A stretch of DNA of 54,640 nt from Vescimonas cirricatena (GCF_020687045.1 NZ_JAJEPW010000018.1:1-54640), one strand, 5' to 3'; counted from the stretch's first letter, positions 15,554 to 24,532 are shown. Notes: a model not told the origin generated them from the letters alone. Numbers and translations: made by a program.

Positions 15554-15589
15554 CCGCCCCGCAGACTACTTCTGCGGGGCGGTTTTCTT
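15554..15589 (+). terminator. Terminator of the Ig-like domain gene
   Basis: CCGCCCCGCAGA pairs with TCTGCGGGGCGG, followed by TTTTCTTG. Confidence 0.9.
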
Positions 15590-15653
15590 GTCCCCCCAAA
15601 GCCCCGTAGAGCTTGCCGCCAGCGGGCGGCAAATACCCTTTTGGAACAAGCTG

Positions 15654-15688
15654 AAGCGCCCCATGCGGCAAAGCCGCATGGGGCGCTT
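15654..15688. terminator. Hairpin at the end of the rnf operon
   Basis: A 16-bp perfect stem (AAGCGCCCCATGCGGC and complement, loop AAA) lies 19 bases past the rnfB stop. It has no good T-run. Another short hairpin with TTGCCGCC arms, the same arm as at 10854-10875, lies at 15613-15631. Confidence 0.6.
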
Positions 15689-15707
15689 GTGACAGCTACG
15701 GGGATAA

Positions 15708-16616
15708 TTACTCAGCCTTCTCGGCGGCAGCCTTTTCAGCAGCAGCCTTGGCGGCAGCAGCCTTCTTCTCGGCGGCAGCCTTCTGCGCGGCCTTGAACTT
15801 CTCCTTCTCCTCGGGAGTGGGGATGGGCTCAATGGCGTTGCGGGGGCAGGCCTTGGCGCACATGGTGCAGCCCTTGCACTTGGCATAGTCGATGACGGCC
15901 ACGTTGTTGACCACGTGGATGGCGTCGAACTTACAGGTGCGCTGGCACAGGCCGCAGCCGATGCAGGAGTTGGCGCAGACCTTGGTGACGGCGGGGCCCT
16001 TGTCCTTGTTGGAGCAGTTGACGAACACCTTCTTGGAGTAGGGGACCTCCACGATCAGCTTCCGGGGGCATGCCTCGCGGCAGGCGCCGCAGTTGGTGCA
16101 CTTTTCCTTGTCCACCACGGCCGCGCCGTTCTCGCCCACATGGATGGCGTCGAACTTACAGGCGGCCACGCAGGAGCCGAAGCCCAGGCAGCCGTACTTG
16201 CAGGCCAGGGCGTCGCCGGCCAGGACCTTAGTGGCGGCCAGACAGTCGTTGATGCCGCGATACTCGAAGTTCTTCACCGCATTGACGCCGCCGTTGCACA
16301 GCACGTGAGCCACCATCTTTTCGCCGGTGGGAGCCTCCATGCCCATGATGGCAGCGATCTTGGCAGCGCCCTCGGCCCCGGCAGGGGCGCAGGCGTTGAT
16401 GGGAGCCTTACCGGCCAGGATGGCCTCAGCGCAGCCGCCGCAGCCGGGATAACCGCAGCCGCCGCAGTTGGCGCCGGCCAGACAGGCCTGAATCTCGGGC
16501 AGGCGGGGATCCACCTCCACCTCAAAGACCTTGGCGGCCACCGCCAGGATCAGGCCGAACACAATGGCAAGGGCGCCAAGGACCACAACGGCCCAAATGA
16601 CAGTAGTAAAATCCAT
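15708..16616 (-). CDS. rnfB: Rnf complex iron-sulfur subunit B
   Basis: The 302-residue protein is the ferredoxin-like entry point for electrons of the ion-pumping ferredoxin:NAD+ oxidoreductase. After one N-terminal membrane anchor comes the CGGCGYPGCGGC cluster motif, followed by CKYGCLGFGSCVAAC and ferredoxin-type pairs CTNCGACREACP, CIGCGLCQRTC and CKGCTMCAKACP, giving multiple 4Fe-4S clusters. The last 35 residues are an Ala/Lys/Glu-rich tail likely to be helical, a feature also seen at the end of RnfC here. It is last in the C-D-G-E-A-B order typical of clostridia. Confidence 0.96.
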   Translation of the reverse strand: MDFTTVIWAVVVLGALAIVFGLILAVAAKVFEVEVDPRLPEIQACLAGANCGGCGYPGCGGCAEAILAGKAPINACAPAGAEGAAKIAAIMGMEAPTGEKMVAHVLCNGGVNAVKNFEYRGINDCLAATKVLAGDALACKYGCLGFGSCVAACKFDAIHVGENGAAVVDKEKCTNCGACREACPRKLIVEVPYSKKVFVNCSNKDKGPAVTKVCANSCIGCGLCQRTCKFDAIHVVNNVAVIDYAKCKGCTMCAKACPRNAIEPIPTPEEKEKFKAAQKAAAEKKAAAAKAAAEKAAAEKAE

Positions 16617-16628
16617 AATTTTTCCTCC

Positions 16629-17216
16629 TTACCAGACCTTCAGGCCGCTGAAGCCCATGAAGGCCAGAGCCATCAGGCCGGCGGTGACCAGCGCGATGGG
16701 GAAGCCCTCAAAGGACTTGGGGATGTCGCTGGAGACCTCCAGCTGCTCGCGGACGGCGGCAAACAGGAAGATGGCCAGCAGGAAGCCCAGACCGCCGGTG
16801 ATGCCGTAAACCACGGAGCTGATGAAATTGTAGTCGTTCTGCACGTTCAGCAGGGCCACGCCCAGCACGGCGCAGTTGGTGGTGATCAGGGGCAGGTACA
16901 CGCCCAGGGCGGTGTACAGGGTGGGGATGTTCTTCTTCAGGAACATTTCCACAAACTGCACCAGACCGGCGATGACCAGGATGAAGGCCACGGTCTGCAT
17001 GAACTCCAGGTGCAGCGGCACCAGAATCAGGTTCACCAGATAGCAGAAAGCGGAGGCCAGACCCATAACGAAGGTCACGGCGGCGCCCATGCCCACTGCG
17101 GTGTCGATCTTCTTGGACACGCCCAGGAAGGGGCAGATGCCCAGGAACTGGGAGAAAATAAAGTTATTGGTCAGAATAGCGCCAAGGGAGATGGCGAGCA
17201 GAGTCGTAACAGACAT
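16629..17216 (-). CDS. rnfA: Rnf complex membrane subunit A
   Basis: The 195-residue protein has six predicted membrane spans, beginning LLAISLGAILTNNFIFSQFLGICPFLGVSKKID. The cysteine in the GICPFLG segment and the one in TNCAVLGVALL are the positions that hold the intramembrane Fe-S cluster between RnfA and RnfE in solved complexes. RnfA and RnfE are paralogues with inverted topology. It starts three bases after the rnfE stop. Confidence 0.96.
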   Translation of the reverse strand: MSVTTLLAISLGAILTNNFIFSQFLGICPFLGVSKKIDTAVGMGAAVTFVMGLASAFCYLVNLILVPLHLEFMQTVAFILVIAGLVQFVEMFLKKNIPTLYTALGVYLPLITTNCAVLGVALLNVQNDYNFISSVVYGITGGLGFLLAIFLFAAVREQLEVSSDIPKSFEGFPIALVTAGLMALAFMGFSGLKVW

Positions 17217-17219
17217 AGC

Positions 17220-17867
17220 TTACTTGGCCTCCTTTTTCTTTTCGCTCTTGGCCAGGGCCCACTGCATCGCAGCGATGAGAGCGCCCAGGGTCAGGAAGCC
17301 GCCCACCGGCAGGGTCAGCAGCTTGATGCCGAATTCCTCAGGGAAGATGACGATGCCGGGCGCGCTGCCCAGTCCGCCGCCGCCCAGCAGGCCGCCGCCG
17401 AACTTGCCGGAGCCCAGCAGCTCACGGACCACGCACATGACGATCAGGACCAGCGTATAGCCGACGCCCTGGCAGATGCCGTCCACGGCGGAAGCGCCGA
17501 TGCCGTTCTTGGAGGCGAAGCCCTCGGCACGGCCCAGGATGATGCAGTTCACCACGATCAGGGGGATGAACACGCCCAGGGAGTTGGACAGGGCGGGAAC
17601 GAAGGCCTTCAGCAGCAGGTCCACGCAGGTAACGAAGCCGGCGATGACCACGATGAAGCAGGCGATACGGACCTCATTGGGGATGATCTTGCGCAGCAGC
17701 GCGATGAAGATGTTGGAAAGGGTCAGGATGATCAGAACGGACACGCCCATGCCCAGGCCGTTGAAGAACGACGTGGTGATGGCCATGGTGGAGCACATAC
17801 CCAGCAGCTGCACCAGCACGGGGTTCTGGGTGATCAGGCCCTCCTTGAATTGCTTGCCAAAGTTCAT
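17220..17867 (-). CDS. rnfE: Rnf complex membrane subunit E
   Basis: This 215-residue RnfA paralogue has the matching signatures QNPVLVQLLGMCSTMAITTSFFNG and VVNCIILGRAEGFA. It forms the membrane core with RnfA and RnfD and moves electrons across the membrane coupled to Na+ or H+ transport. The short basic KSEKKKEAK C-terminus is ordinary. A ribosome site AGGAGGAGCT precedes the ATG. Confidence 0.96.
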   Translation of the reverse strand: MNFGKQFKEGLITQNPVLVQLLGMCSTMAITTSFFNGLGMGVSVLIILTLSNIFIALLRKIIPNEVRIACFIVVIAGFVTCVDLLLKAFVPALSNSLGVFIPLIVVNCIILGRAEGFASKNGIGASAVDGICQGVGYTLVLIVMCVVRELLGSGKFGGGLLGGGGLGSAPGIVIFPEEFGIKLLTLPVGGFLTLGALIAAMQWALAKSEKKKEAK

Positions 17868-17885
17868 ATTGCAGCTCCTCCTTTC

Positions 17886-18479
17886 TTAGCCCAGAGCTTC
17901 CACGGCAGCCAGGGCGGCGTTGGCGCCCATGGTGATGCCCTTGGTGGAAACGGTGGCGCCGGAGATGGCGGTGATGTTGCTGCCCACCGCCAGGGTGCCG
18001 GCGCCGGACATGCCGATGAACTGATCCAGCACGGGGGTACCGGCGGCATTGGGCTTGTTCTCGACCACCTTGGTGCCGATGCCGGAGGTCTCGGAGTGGC
18101 TGACCACGGAGATGCCGGTGATGGCGCCGTTGGCGTCGATGCCCACCATCATGGTGATGGTGCCCTGGGAGCCGGAAGCGGCAACCTTGGCCACATAGCC
18201 GGCCTCTGCGCCGCCGTTGGTGACGCCGTACAGCTCGCTGACGGTGCCGCCCTGTGCCTTGGCGGCATCAATAGCGGCCTGGGGAATTTCCAGGGCGTCG
18301 GTGAACTCGCTGCCCTCGGGGACAACGGCGCTCATGGCCACCCGGGTCTTTTCCGCTTCGATGGCGGCGATCTTGTCCTTGGTGACGCCGTTGACCAGGC
18401 CCAGCAGCAAGGCCACCACCAGGGAGATAACAGTCAGGGTGCCGGCGACCTTCAGAATAAACTTACCGGAGATCTTCAT
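17886..18479 (-). CDS. rnfG: Rnf complex FMN subunit G
   Basis: The 197-residue protein has one N-terminal membrane segment (residues about 8-28) and an extracytoplasmic FMN-binding domain. The motif SGATVSTKGI (about residues 170-180) fits the S/T-GAT site where FMN is covalently attached to threonine through phosphate by the flavin transferase ApbE. I see no apbE in this window. The start overlaps the rnfD stop by four bases. Confidence 0.95.
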   Translation of the reverse strand: MKISGKFILKVAGTLTVISLVVALLLGLVNGVTKDKIAAIEAEKTRVAMSAVVPEGSEFTDALEIPQAAIDAAKAQGGTVSELYGVTNGGAEAGYVAKVAASGSQGTITMMVGIDANGAITGISVVSHSETSGIGTKVVENKPNAAGTPVLDQFIGMSGAGTLAVGSNITAISGATVSTKGITMGANAALAAVEALG

Positions 18480-19495
18480 TTTGCAGCCGCCTCCTTCTTT
18501 TCTTTCTTGGGAGCACCGTAAATGCTGGGCCGGATGTACTTATCCAGCAGCCAGGTGGTGCAGTTCATGATCAGGATGGAATAGCAGACGCCCTCGGGAT
18601 AGGAGCCGAAGCGGCGGATGAAGCAGGTCAGCAGGCCGCAGCCGATGCCGAAGATGATCTGGCCGGGCTTGGTGACGGGAGAGGTGGCATAGTCGGTGGC
18701 CATGAAAATGGCGCCCAGCATCAGGCCGCCGCCGAAGACGTTATAGAGCATGTAGTCCACGGCGGAGATACCGGCGGGGGCGGAGATCAGGCACAGGACG
18801 GCCACGGTGGCGATGAAAGCCACGGGGGTGTGCCAGGAGATGACCTTGCGGATCACCAGGTACACGCCGCCCAGCAGCAGCATCAGCGCGGAAACCTCGC
18901 CCAGGGAGCCGCCGATGCGGCCCAGGAACATATCCACCACGGAGTAGTTGCTGGTCAGGGAGGCCAGGTCGCCGCCCTTCATGATGGCCAGGGGGGTGGA
19001 GGAGGTAACGGCGTCAGCGTTGGAGCCGAAGATGGACAGCTTGCTCATGGGCACGGCCCAGGTGGTCATGGCGGTGGCATAGCTGGCCAGCAGAACGGCA
19101 CGGCCCACCAGAGCGGGGTTCATGAAGTTGCAGCCGATGCCGCCGAACAGCTGCTTGACCACCACGATGGCGAAGAACGCGCCGATGATGATCATCCAAT
19201 AGGGCAGCGTGGGGGGGCACACAAAGGCCAGCAGCATACCGGTGACCACGGCGGACAGGTCGCCGATGGACTGGGGCTTCTTCAGGAGCTTGCGATAGCC
19301 CCACTCCCAGAACACGCAGGCGGCCACGGACACCAGGGTCAGGGCCAGGGCCCGGAAGCCAAAGACGAACACGCTCATGATCAGAGCGGGGATCATGGCA
19401 ATGATCACGTCCATCATGATGGTCCGGGTGCTCTCGTTGGACCGGATGTGGGGGGAGGAGGACGCGATCAGCTTCAAATTCTTGTAATCGGTCAT
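18476..19495 (-). CDS. rnfD: Rnf complex membrane subunit D
   Basis: The 339-residue integral membrane subunit opens SSPHIRSNESTRTIMMDVIIAMIPA, a family hallmark. It has GGIGCNFMNPALVGRA and the SSTPLAIMKGG region that carries covalently bound FMN in homologues (NqrB/RnfD). About ten membrane segments are predicted. It ends with a charged KKEKKEAAAK tail and overlaps rnfG by four bases. Confidence 0.95.
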   Translation of the reverse strand: MTDYKNLKLIASSSPHIRSNESTRTIMMDVIIAMIPALIMSVFVFGFRALALTLVSVAACVFWEWGYRKLLKKPQSIGDLSAVVTGMLLAFVCPPTLPYWMIIIGAFFAIVVVKQLFGGIGCNFMNPALVGRAVLLASYATAMTTWAVPMSKLSIFGSNADAVTSSTPLAIMKGGDLASLTSNYSVVDMFLGRIGGSLGEVSALMLLLGGVYLVIRKVISWHTPVAFIATVAVLCLISAPAGISAVDYMLYNVFGGGLMLGAIFMATDYATSPVTKPGQIIFGIGCGLLTCFIRRFGSYPEGVCYSILIMNCTTWLLDKYIRPSIYGAPKKEKKEAAAK

Positions 19496-19498
19496 GGT

Positions 19499-20869
19499 TT
19501 ACGCCTCCTTCTTTTCGGCGGCGGCCTTCTCGGCCTCTGCCTTGGCCTTGGCGGCCATTCTTGCATTGTTGACTTTCTGCTTGCCCATGCGGAAGGCGTG
19601 GGTCAGGGGCAGACGGGCGGGGCAGGTATAGGCGCAGGCGCCGCACTCGATGCAGTCCATGCCGTGGAGGGTGTTCTGCCAGGTGTCCACGTCGCCCTTC
19701 ATCAGGTACTTATACATGAACACGGGCTCCAGCCGCATGGGACACACGCCCACGCACTTGCCGCAGCGGATGCACTGGGGATTCTCCTCGTACTGCTCCT
19801 CATCACCGGCGAAGGCCAGCATAGCGCCGGTGCCCTTGCCCACGGTGACGTCCAGGTTATACTGGGCAAGACCCATCATGGGGCCGCCCATGATCAGCTT
19901 ATAGGTCTCGTCCTTCAGGCCGCCGCAGGCATCGAACAGGGCGGTGATGGGGGTGCCGATGGGGCACTCGAGGTTCTTGGGCTCGATGACGCCGGAGCCG
20001 GACACGGTGACCACCTTGCTGACAACGGGCATACCGGTGTAAACGGCCTTATAGATGGCGCAGGTGGTGTTCAGGTTGAAGATGCAGCAGCCTGCATCGG
20101 CAGGCAGCTTGCCGGAGGGAACCTGACGGCCGGAGATGGCCTGGCACAGCTGCTTTTCAGCGCCCTGGGGGTAGCGGGTATGCAGGACCTCCACCACCAC
20201 GGGGGCCTTCAGCTCGTCGATGGTCTTGTTCAGCACGTCGGCTGCGTTCTGCTTGTTGGCCTCCACGCCGATGTACACGTGCTCCACACCGAAGCACTTG
20301 GCCAGCAGGGTGGCGCCCTTGATGACCTGCTCGGGCCGCTCCAGCATGGTGCGGTGGTCGCCGGTGATGTAGGGCTCGCACTCGGCGGCGTTGATGATGA
20401 CATAGTCCACCTTGCCGAGGCCGGAGCTGATCTTCACGTGGGTGGGGAAGGTTGCGCCGCCCTGGCCCACGATACCGGCGTTCTTGACGATCTCCACCAG
20501 CTGCTCGGGAGTCAGGCTGTCGGGGTCGTCCACGGGATGAATGTCCGGACACACGGTGTTCTGGAAGTCGTTCTCGATGACCACGGACATCATGGTCCCG
20601 CCCATGGAGAAGGGACGGGGCTCCACTGCCTTCACCGTGCCGGACACGCTGGCATGGATGGGAGCGGACACGAAACCGCCGGGTTCACCGATCTTCTGAC
20701 CGATGGTCACCTTGTCGCCCACCGCAACGATGGGCTTGCAGGGTGCACCGATGTGCATAGACATGGGAATGACCACCTCAGCCGGGGCTGCCAGCTGTTC
20801 GATGGCCTTTTCATTGGTTGCGGCCTTCATATCATTGGGATGAACGCCGCCAAAGAAAGCTTGTGCCAT
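19499..20869 (-). CDS. rnfC: Rnf complex NADH/FMN and Fe-S subunit C
   Basis: The 456-residue peripheral subunit reduces NAD+. It begins MAQAFFGGVHPNDMK, then has an NADH/FMN-binding GxGGAxFPTHVK (GQGGATFPTHVK, about residue 145) with the complex I 51-kDa-like fold, and two ferredoxin-type motifs CIRCGKCVGVCP and CIECGACAYTCP near residues 370-410. An Ala/Lys/Glu-rich tail closes it. I place the start at ATG 20869 after GAGGTG; the GTG three codons upstream lies inside that ribosome site. It heads the rnfCDGEAB operon. Confidence 0.95.
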   Translation of the reverse strand: MAQAFFGGVHPNDMKAATNEKAIEQLAAPAEVVIPMSMHIGAPCKPIVAVGDKVTIGQKIGEPGGFVSAPIHASVSGTVKAVEPRPFSMGGTMMSVVIENDFQNTVCPDIHPVDDPDSLTPEQLVEIVKNAGIVGQGGATFPTHVKISSGLGKVDYVIINAAECEPYITGDHRTMLERPEQVIKGATLLAKCFGVEHVYIGVEANKQNAADVLNKTIDELKAPVVVEVLHTRYPQGAEKQLCQAISGRQVPSGKLPADAGCCIFNLNTTCAIYKAVYTGMPVVSKVVTVSGSGVIEPKNLECPIGTPITALFDACGGLKDETYKLIMGGPMMGLAQYNLDVTVGKGTGAMLAFAGDEEQYEENPQCIRCGKCVGVCPMRLEPVFMYKYLMKGDVDTWQNTLHGMDCIECGACAYTCPARLPLTHAFRMGKQKVNNARMAAKAKAEAEKAAAEKKEA

Positions 20870-20924
20870 TGTCTTCACCTCATCTTACTACTGGGTGGCC
20901 CTATGCCACCACATACTGCCCTAA

Positions 20925-20953
20925 ATTCTACACCAGATTTGGCTTCTTGTCCA
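20925..20953 (-). promoter_or_regulatory. Promoter of the rnf operon
   Basis: On the minus strand it is TGGACA, a 17-base spacer, then TAGAAT, ending 55 bases before rnfC. The leader contains a GGTGGCATAGGGCCACC inverted repeat. Confidence 0.7.
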
Positions 20954-21063
20954 CCCCCTGTATTCCGGTTTTCTGCAAAAATTATAGGTTTTTGTCTTAT
21001 TCTTAGCTTTTCGGAGGGAATCCGGCGGAATCTTTATCCAGAAATACCCGAAATTTCCCGCTC

Positions 21064-21092
21064 TTGTGTTTGGGGGCGGCATATGGTATACT
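21064..21092 (+). promoter_or_regulatory. Promoter of the DUF975 gene
   Basis: TTGTGT, a 17-base spacer and TATACT with the extended TGG in front end 65 bases before the start. Confidence 0.7.
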
Positions 21093-21157
21093 ATGCGCAG
21101 AAAAGCGGACATATGGCCGCCTGCGGGGCGGCGTGTCACAAGAAAGGAAGTGCTTTC

Positions 21158-21916
21158 ATGCCCGATCGCATTCAGATTAAAGAAGAAGCCAAGCAGGTGC
21201 TGCGGGGGGCCCGGGTGAACCCCTACCTGGTGTCACTGATCGTTGTGGGGGTTCTGGGCCTGCTGGGCGGGCTGGACTCCTATGTGGGGGCGTCCCAGAC
21301 CGTGGACCAGATGGCAGGCTATGACCCCGACCTGGCGGCGATGCTGCCCAACTTTCCGGAGTTCCCGGTGCTGCTGGTGGCCTTTGTGGCGGCGGTGAAC
21401 TGGCTGGCCCAGGCAATTCTCAGCGCCGGCTGGTCCATCTATCACCTGGGCGTGCGCCGGGGCAAGGAAATGCCCTTCTCCTGCCTGCTGGACGGGTTCG
21501 GCTTCCTGGGGAAGCTGATCCTGCTGAACATCGTTATGAGCATCTTCGTGTTCCTGTGGTCCCTGCTGTTCTATATCCCCGGCCTCATCGCCCAGTACCG
21601 GTACCGCTTCGCGGTGTATAACCTGTGCGAAAATCCCGACATCGGCATCATGGAGGCCATCAGCATGAGCAAGGCCCAGACGGCGGGCTTCAAGTGGACG
21701 CTGTTTGTGCTGGACCTGTCCTTCATCGGGTGGATCCTGCTGTCCGGCCTGACCCTGGGCATTTTGGACATCTGGCTGGCCCCCTATCGGGAGCAGGCCA
21801 ACGTGGGCTATTTCCAGGAGATCAAGCGGGTGAAGGGCATCGGCTTCCAGTCCGGCCCCGACGGCGGCGATGACGATCCCTTCCGGCCCATCGACCCCTT
21901 CGGCCCCAACGAATAA
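21158..21916 (+). CDS. DUF975 family membrane protein
   Basis: The 252-residue protein begins with the DUF975 hallmark, a short helix (IKEEAKQVLRGARVNPYLVSLIVV) leading into the first membrane span. Five or six spans follow, with the conserved FYIPGLIAQYRYRFAVYNLCENPDIGIMEAISMSKAQTAGFKW region in the middle. The tail is Gly/Asp/Pro-rich. The family is common in Firmicutes and its role is unknown; the layout suggests an integral membrane scaffold. The ATG follows AAGGAAG. It is a single gene between its own promoter and a bidirectional terminator. Confidence 0.8.
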   Translation: MPDRIQIKEEAKQVLRGARVNPYLVSLIVVGVLGLLGGLDSYVGASQTVDQMAGYDPDLAAMLPNFPEFPVLLVAFVAAVNWLAQAILSAGWSIYHLGVRRGKEMPFSCLLDGFGFLGKLILLNIVMSIFVFLWSLLFYIPGLIAQYRYRFAVYNLCENPDIGIMEAISMSKAQTAGFKWTLFVLDLSFIGWILLSGLTLGILDIWLAPYREQANVGYFQEIKRVKGIGFQSGPDGGDDDPFRPIDPFGPNE

Positions 21917-21918
21917 GC

Positions 21919-21953
21919 AAAAAAATCCTGCGGCAGAGCCGCAGGATTTTTTT
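21919..21953. terminator. Bidirectional terminator between the DUF975 gene and nadE
   Basis: A7-TCCTGCGGC-AGA-GCCGCAGGA-T7 is a textbook hairpin for both converging genes. The leftward nadE ends at 21956. Confidence 0.94.
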
Positions 21954-21955
21954 GC

Positions 21956-22726
21956 TTACTTGTAGTAATCCGTTTCGTCGGTGAGGGCCATAGGCAGGCC
22001 GTTGTGATACACCGGCAGGGTCTGGAACTTGAAGCGGCTGGTGCAGTGCCTCCGGTCGATCTGCTCCCGGATGGCGGGGTCGCAGACGCCCCGGCGGACA
22101 TATTCGTTGACGGCGTGATAGGTGAAGCCCAGGTTGTCCTCGTCGGTGAGGCCGGTGAGGCCGTCGGAGGGGGCCTTCACCAGGAACTTTTCCGGCAGGC
22201 CCAGCACCCGGCCCAGGGCAATGACCTCCTCGGTGGTGTACATGCCCAGCGGGGAGAAGGCTCCGGCGGAGTCGCCGTAAATGGTGCAGTAGCCCACCCA
22301 GTCCTCGGAGAGGTTGCTGGTGTTGATGACGATGCCGTCGGGCACGGTCTGGGCCACGGCGTACAGAGTGGCCATGCGGATGCGGGAGGGCAGGTTCACG
22401 GCGGTCTGGCGGCTGGGAGTCAGGCCCGCCTTCTCCATTTCCCGCAGAACGCCCTGAACGGCGTCGTGGATGTTGATGGTGCAGTGGGGGATCTGCAAGT
22501 GCTCCACCAGGGCCTGGGAATAGTCGATGTCCGGCTGGACGCCGTTGGGCATCAGCACGCCGTATACGTTCTCCCGGCCATAGGCAGCCACAGCCAGCGC
22601 CGCCACGGTGCTGCTGTCCTTGCCGCCGGAAATGCCGATGACGGCGGTTTTGCCGCCGCACTGGGTCATCTGCTGGTCCATCCACTCCAACAGGCCCGCC
22701 AGCTGCTTCTGGGGATTAAATTCCAT
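21956..22726 (-). CDS. nadE: NH3-dependent NAD+ synthetase
   Basis: This 256-residue enzyme amidates deamido-NAD+ to NAD+ with ATP and ammonia, in the cytoplasm. The PP-loop is VIGISGGKDSSTVAAL (about residues 29-44). Further on are TSNLSEDWVGYCTIYGDSAGAFSPLG and the C-terminal DEDNLGFTY segment. There is no glutaminase domain, so it needs free ammonia. I use ATG 22726, ten bases after AGGAGG, rather than a start eight codons upstream. Single gene. Confidence 0.93.
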   Translation of the reverse strand: MEFNPQKQLAGLLEWMDQQMTQCGGKTAVIGISGGKDSSTVAALAVAAYGRENVYGVLMPNGVQPDIDYSQALVEHLQIPHCTINIHDAVQGVLREMEKAGLTPSRQTAVNLPSRIRMATLYAVAQTVPDGIVINTSNLSEDWVGYCTIYGDSAGAFSPLGMYTTEEVIALGRVLGLPEKFLVKAPSDGLTGLTDEDNLGFTYHAVNEYVRRGVCDPAIREQIDRRHCTSRFKFQTLPVYHNGLPMALTDETDYYK

Positions 22727-22758
22727 AGGAATGCGCCTCCTGTCTTTCAATTGGTGTT

Positions 22759-22787
22759 ATTTTACCCCCCAGGGGTCCCGATGGCAA
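22759..22787 (-). promoter_or_regulatory. Promoter of nadE
   Basis: On the minus strand it reads TTGCCA, a 17-base spacer, then TAAAAT, ending 33 bases before the start. Confidence 0.65.
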
Positions 22788-22865
22788 GCATTTTTTCCGC
22801 TGATGAGGGTGGCTTCCGCGGGGATATGCGGTGCATCATACGGCTCTCTTCCGTGCTGCAAATGT

Positions 22866-23426
22866 TTATTGGGGCTTTACGCCGTCAATGGTCAGCACCG
22901 TGACGGTGCTGCCGGGGGCGTATGGCTCCAATGCCCGCCGGAAATCGTCGATAGTTTCCATTTCCTTGCTGCCCACATAGTAGCGCTTATCGAAAAAACC
23001 CTTCTGGGGCGTGTAGTCGGAGCTGGACCCGGCGGTGACAGTCCGGCTGCCGTGAAGCAGGCGAAGCTCCACAATGTCATTCTCCTCCGCCAGCGCCGCC
23101 AGCTGCTCCAGGGAAAAGGGCTTTCCGGCAGCCTTCTCCCGGCCCGATACCGGCTGCCTGGTCTTGGGGGATCTGCGGTGCTTCCGGACGATGTTGATCT
23201 CCACCAGTGCGCATATAACGCCGTAAAAGAGTCCCCAGGTCAGCACGATCAGCAGCACGAACACCACCGCCCGGGGCGTACTCATGGGCCGACTTCCGTT
23301 GACCACTGTCAAAAGCCAGTAGGACAATAGACACAGCAGTATCCGGCAAATGGGCCAGGTGTAGCCGGTAGCGTTTTTGTTCACGCGGAACAGTGCGCAC
23401 CATAGGGCTTCCAGACGCTTCTTCAT
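22866..23426 (-). CDS. Two-span membrane protein of unknown family
   Basis: I do not recognise this 186-residue protein. It has a basic start, two hydrophobic spans (about residues 26-42 and 53-74), then a soluble C-terminal region with SLEQLAALAEENDIVELRLLHGSRTVTAG and KGFFDKRYYVGSKEMETIDDFRRAL, a mixed alpha/beta stretch of about 90 residues. The soluble part probably faces the cytoplasm, given the basic RKHRRSPKTR following span two. A GGAGGGG site and a promoter support expression. It stands alone between nadE and noc on the opposite strand from noc. Confidence 0.65.
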   Translation of the reverse strand: MKKRLEALWCALFRVNKNATGYTWPICRILLCLLSYWLLTVVNGSRPMSTPRAVVFVLLIVLTWGLFYGVICALVEINIVRKHRRSPKTRQPVSGREKAAGKPFSLEQLAALAEENDIVELRLLHGSRTVTAGSSSDYTPQKGFFDKRYYVGSKEMETIDDFRRALEPYAPGSTVTVLTIDGVKPQ

Positions 23427-23449
23427 AGAGCTTCCCCTCCTTTTTTCTC

Positions 23450-23479
23450 ATTGTATCCCATCTCACGGACTGCCGTCAA
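23450..23479 (-). promoter_or_regulatory. Promoter of the two-span membrane protein gene
   Basis: On the minus strand it is TTGACG, an 18-base spacer, then TACAAT, ending 23 bases before the start codon. Confidence 0.68.
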
Positions 23480-23647
23480 CACAATTATGATATGTTCCTG
23501 TTTTCAACGGAGCGGTGAGACGGCTCCACATACACGGCGCAGACATTGCAGCCCGGGGCGCAAGCGGGGAAATTTTGATTTCCCGACAGGGTGCGGCCTT
23601 TTTTGCCCCCTCTGGCGGATAAAATGGGGGAAAGGAGGTCGAACGCC

Positions 23648-24487
23648 ATGAAATTGCAGCGAAAAGGTGAGTTTCTATCCACCCGGGTCCAGTACATCCC
23701 CCTGGGCCGCATCCGGCCCAATCCCCAGCAGCCCCGCCGCAGCTTCGATGAGGAGGGCCTGGCGGAGCTGGCGGCCAGCATCCGCTCCTGCGGCATTCTG
23801 CAGCCCCTGACCGTCCGCCGGGCCGGAGACGGGTATGAGCTGGTGGCCGGGGAGCGGCGGCTGCGGGCGGCCCGGATCGCCGGACTGCGGGAGGTGCCGT
23901 GTCTGGTGGCCCAGGTAGGGGAGGAGGACTCCGCCCTGCTGGCCCTGATGGAGAATCTCCAGCGCCGGGACCTGGACTGCTGGGAGGAGGCGCAGGCCAT
24001 CGCCCGGCTGATCTCCCGGTATGGGCTCAGCCAGGAGGAGGCCGCCCGGCGGCTGGGCCGGGCCCAGCCCACCGTGGCCAACAAGCTGCGCCTGCTGCGT
24101 CTGCCGGAGGACGTGCGGGCCCTGCTGCGGGAAAACGGCCTGACGGAGCGCCACGCCCGGGCGCTGCTGCGGCTCCAGGACCCGGAGGTCCAGCGCCGGG
24201 CCGCCGGGGATATGGTGCGCCGGGGGATGAACGTGGCCCAGGCGGAGGCCTATGTGGAAAAGCTCCTGCAATCGGCCCAGGTCACCCCGCCCCGGGGCCG
24301 GAGCACCTACATCATCAAGGACGTGCGGCTGTTTCTCAACAGCGTGGACCGGGGGCTGCACCTGATGCGGCAGGCCGGGGTGGACGCCGGATGGAATCGC
24401 CAGGATACGGACCGGGAGATTCTGCTGACCATCCGCATCCCCAAGCGCGCATCGGGAAAAATCGATAGTGTGTCCGAAAGTTGCTGA
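23648..24487 (+). CDS. noc: ParB/Noc-family DNA-binding protein (nucleoid occlusion type)
   Basis: The 279-residue protein has the ParB N-terminal CTPase domain: VQYIPLGRIRPNPQQPRRSFDEEGLAELAASIRSCGILQPLTVR, with GERRLRAARIAGL as the C-box and ENLQRRDLDCWEEA. A helix-turn-helix follows (LSQEEAARRLGRAQPTVANKLRLLRLP). In Firmicutes, Noc is a Spo0J paralogue that coats DNA and blocks division over the nucleoid. There is no parA/soj beside it, which favours Noc over chromosomal ParB, but sequence alone cannot exclude an extra ParB. The ATG follows AAAGGAGG. Confidence 0.82.
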   Translation: MKLQRKGEFLSTRVQYIPLGRIRPNPQQPRRSFDEEGLAELAASIRSCGILQPLTVRRAGDGYELVAGERRLRAARIAGLREVPCLVAQVGEEDSALLALMENLQRRDLDCWEEAQAIARLISRYGLSQEEAARRLGRAQPTVANKLRLLRLPEDVRALLRENGLTERHARALLRLQDPEVQRRAAGDMVRRGMNVAQAEAYVEKLLQSAQVTPPRGRSTYIIKDVRLFLNSVDRGLHLMRQAGVDAGWNRQDTDREILLTIRIPKRASGKIDSVSESC

Positions 24488-24526
24488 TTGTTACCGGATT
24501 GTAACTTTTTTCCGCCGGGGTTGTAG

Positions 24527-24532
24527 TATACT
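24527..24532 (+). promoter_or_regulatory. -10 box before the VanW gene
   Basis: TATACT lies 48 bases before the start at 24581. I see no convincing -35 at 17 bases, so this may need an activator or be a coincidence. Confidence 0.4.

Noticed and set aside
15915..18521. An 868-codon rightward open frame
   Set aside because: It is antisense to rnfB, rnfA, rnfE and rnfG; His/Gly/Asp-rich with no domain.
18830..21157. A very long rightward open frame through rnfD and rnfC
   Set aside because: It is antisense to the Rnf genes; only its end, from ATG 21158, is a real gene (DUF975).
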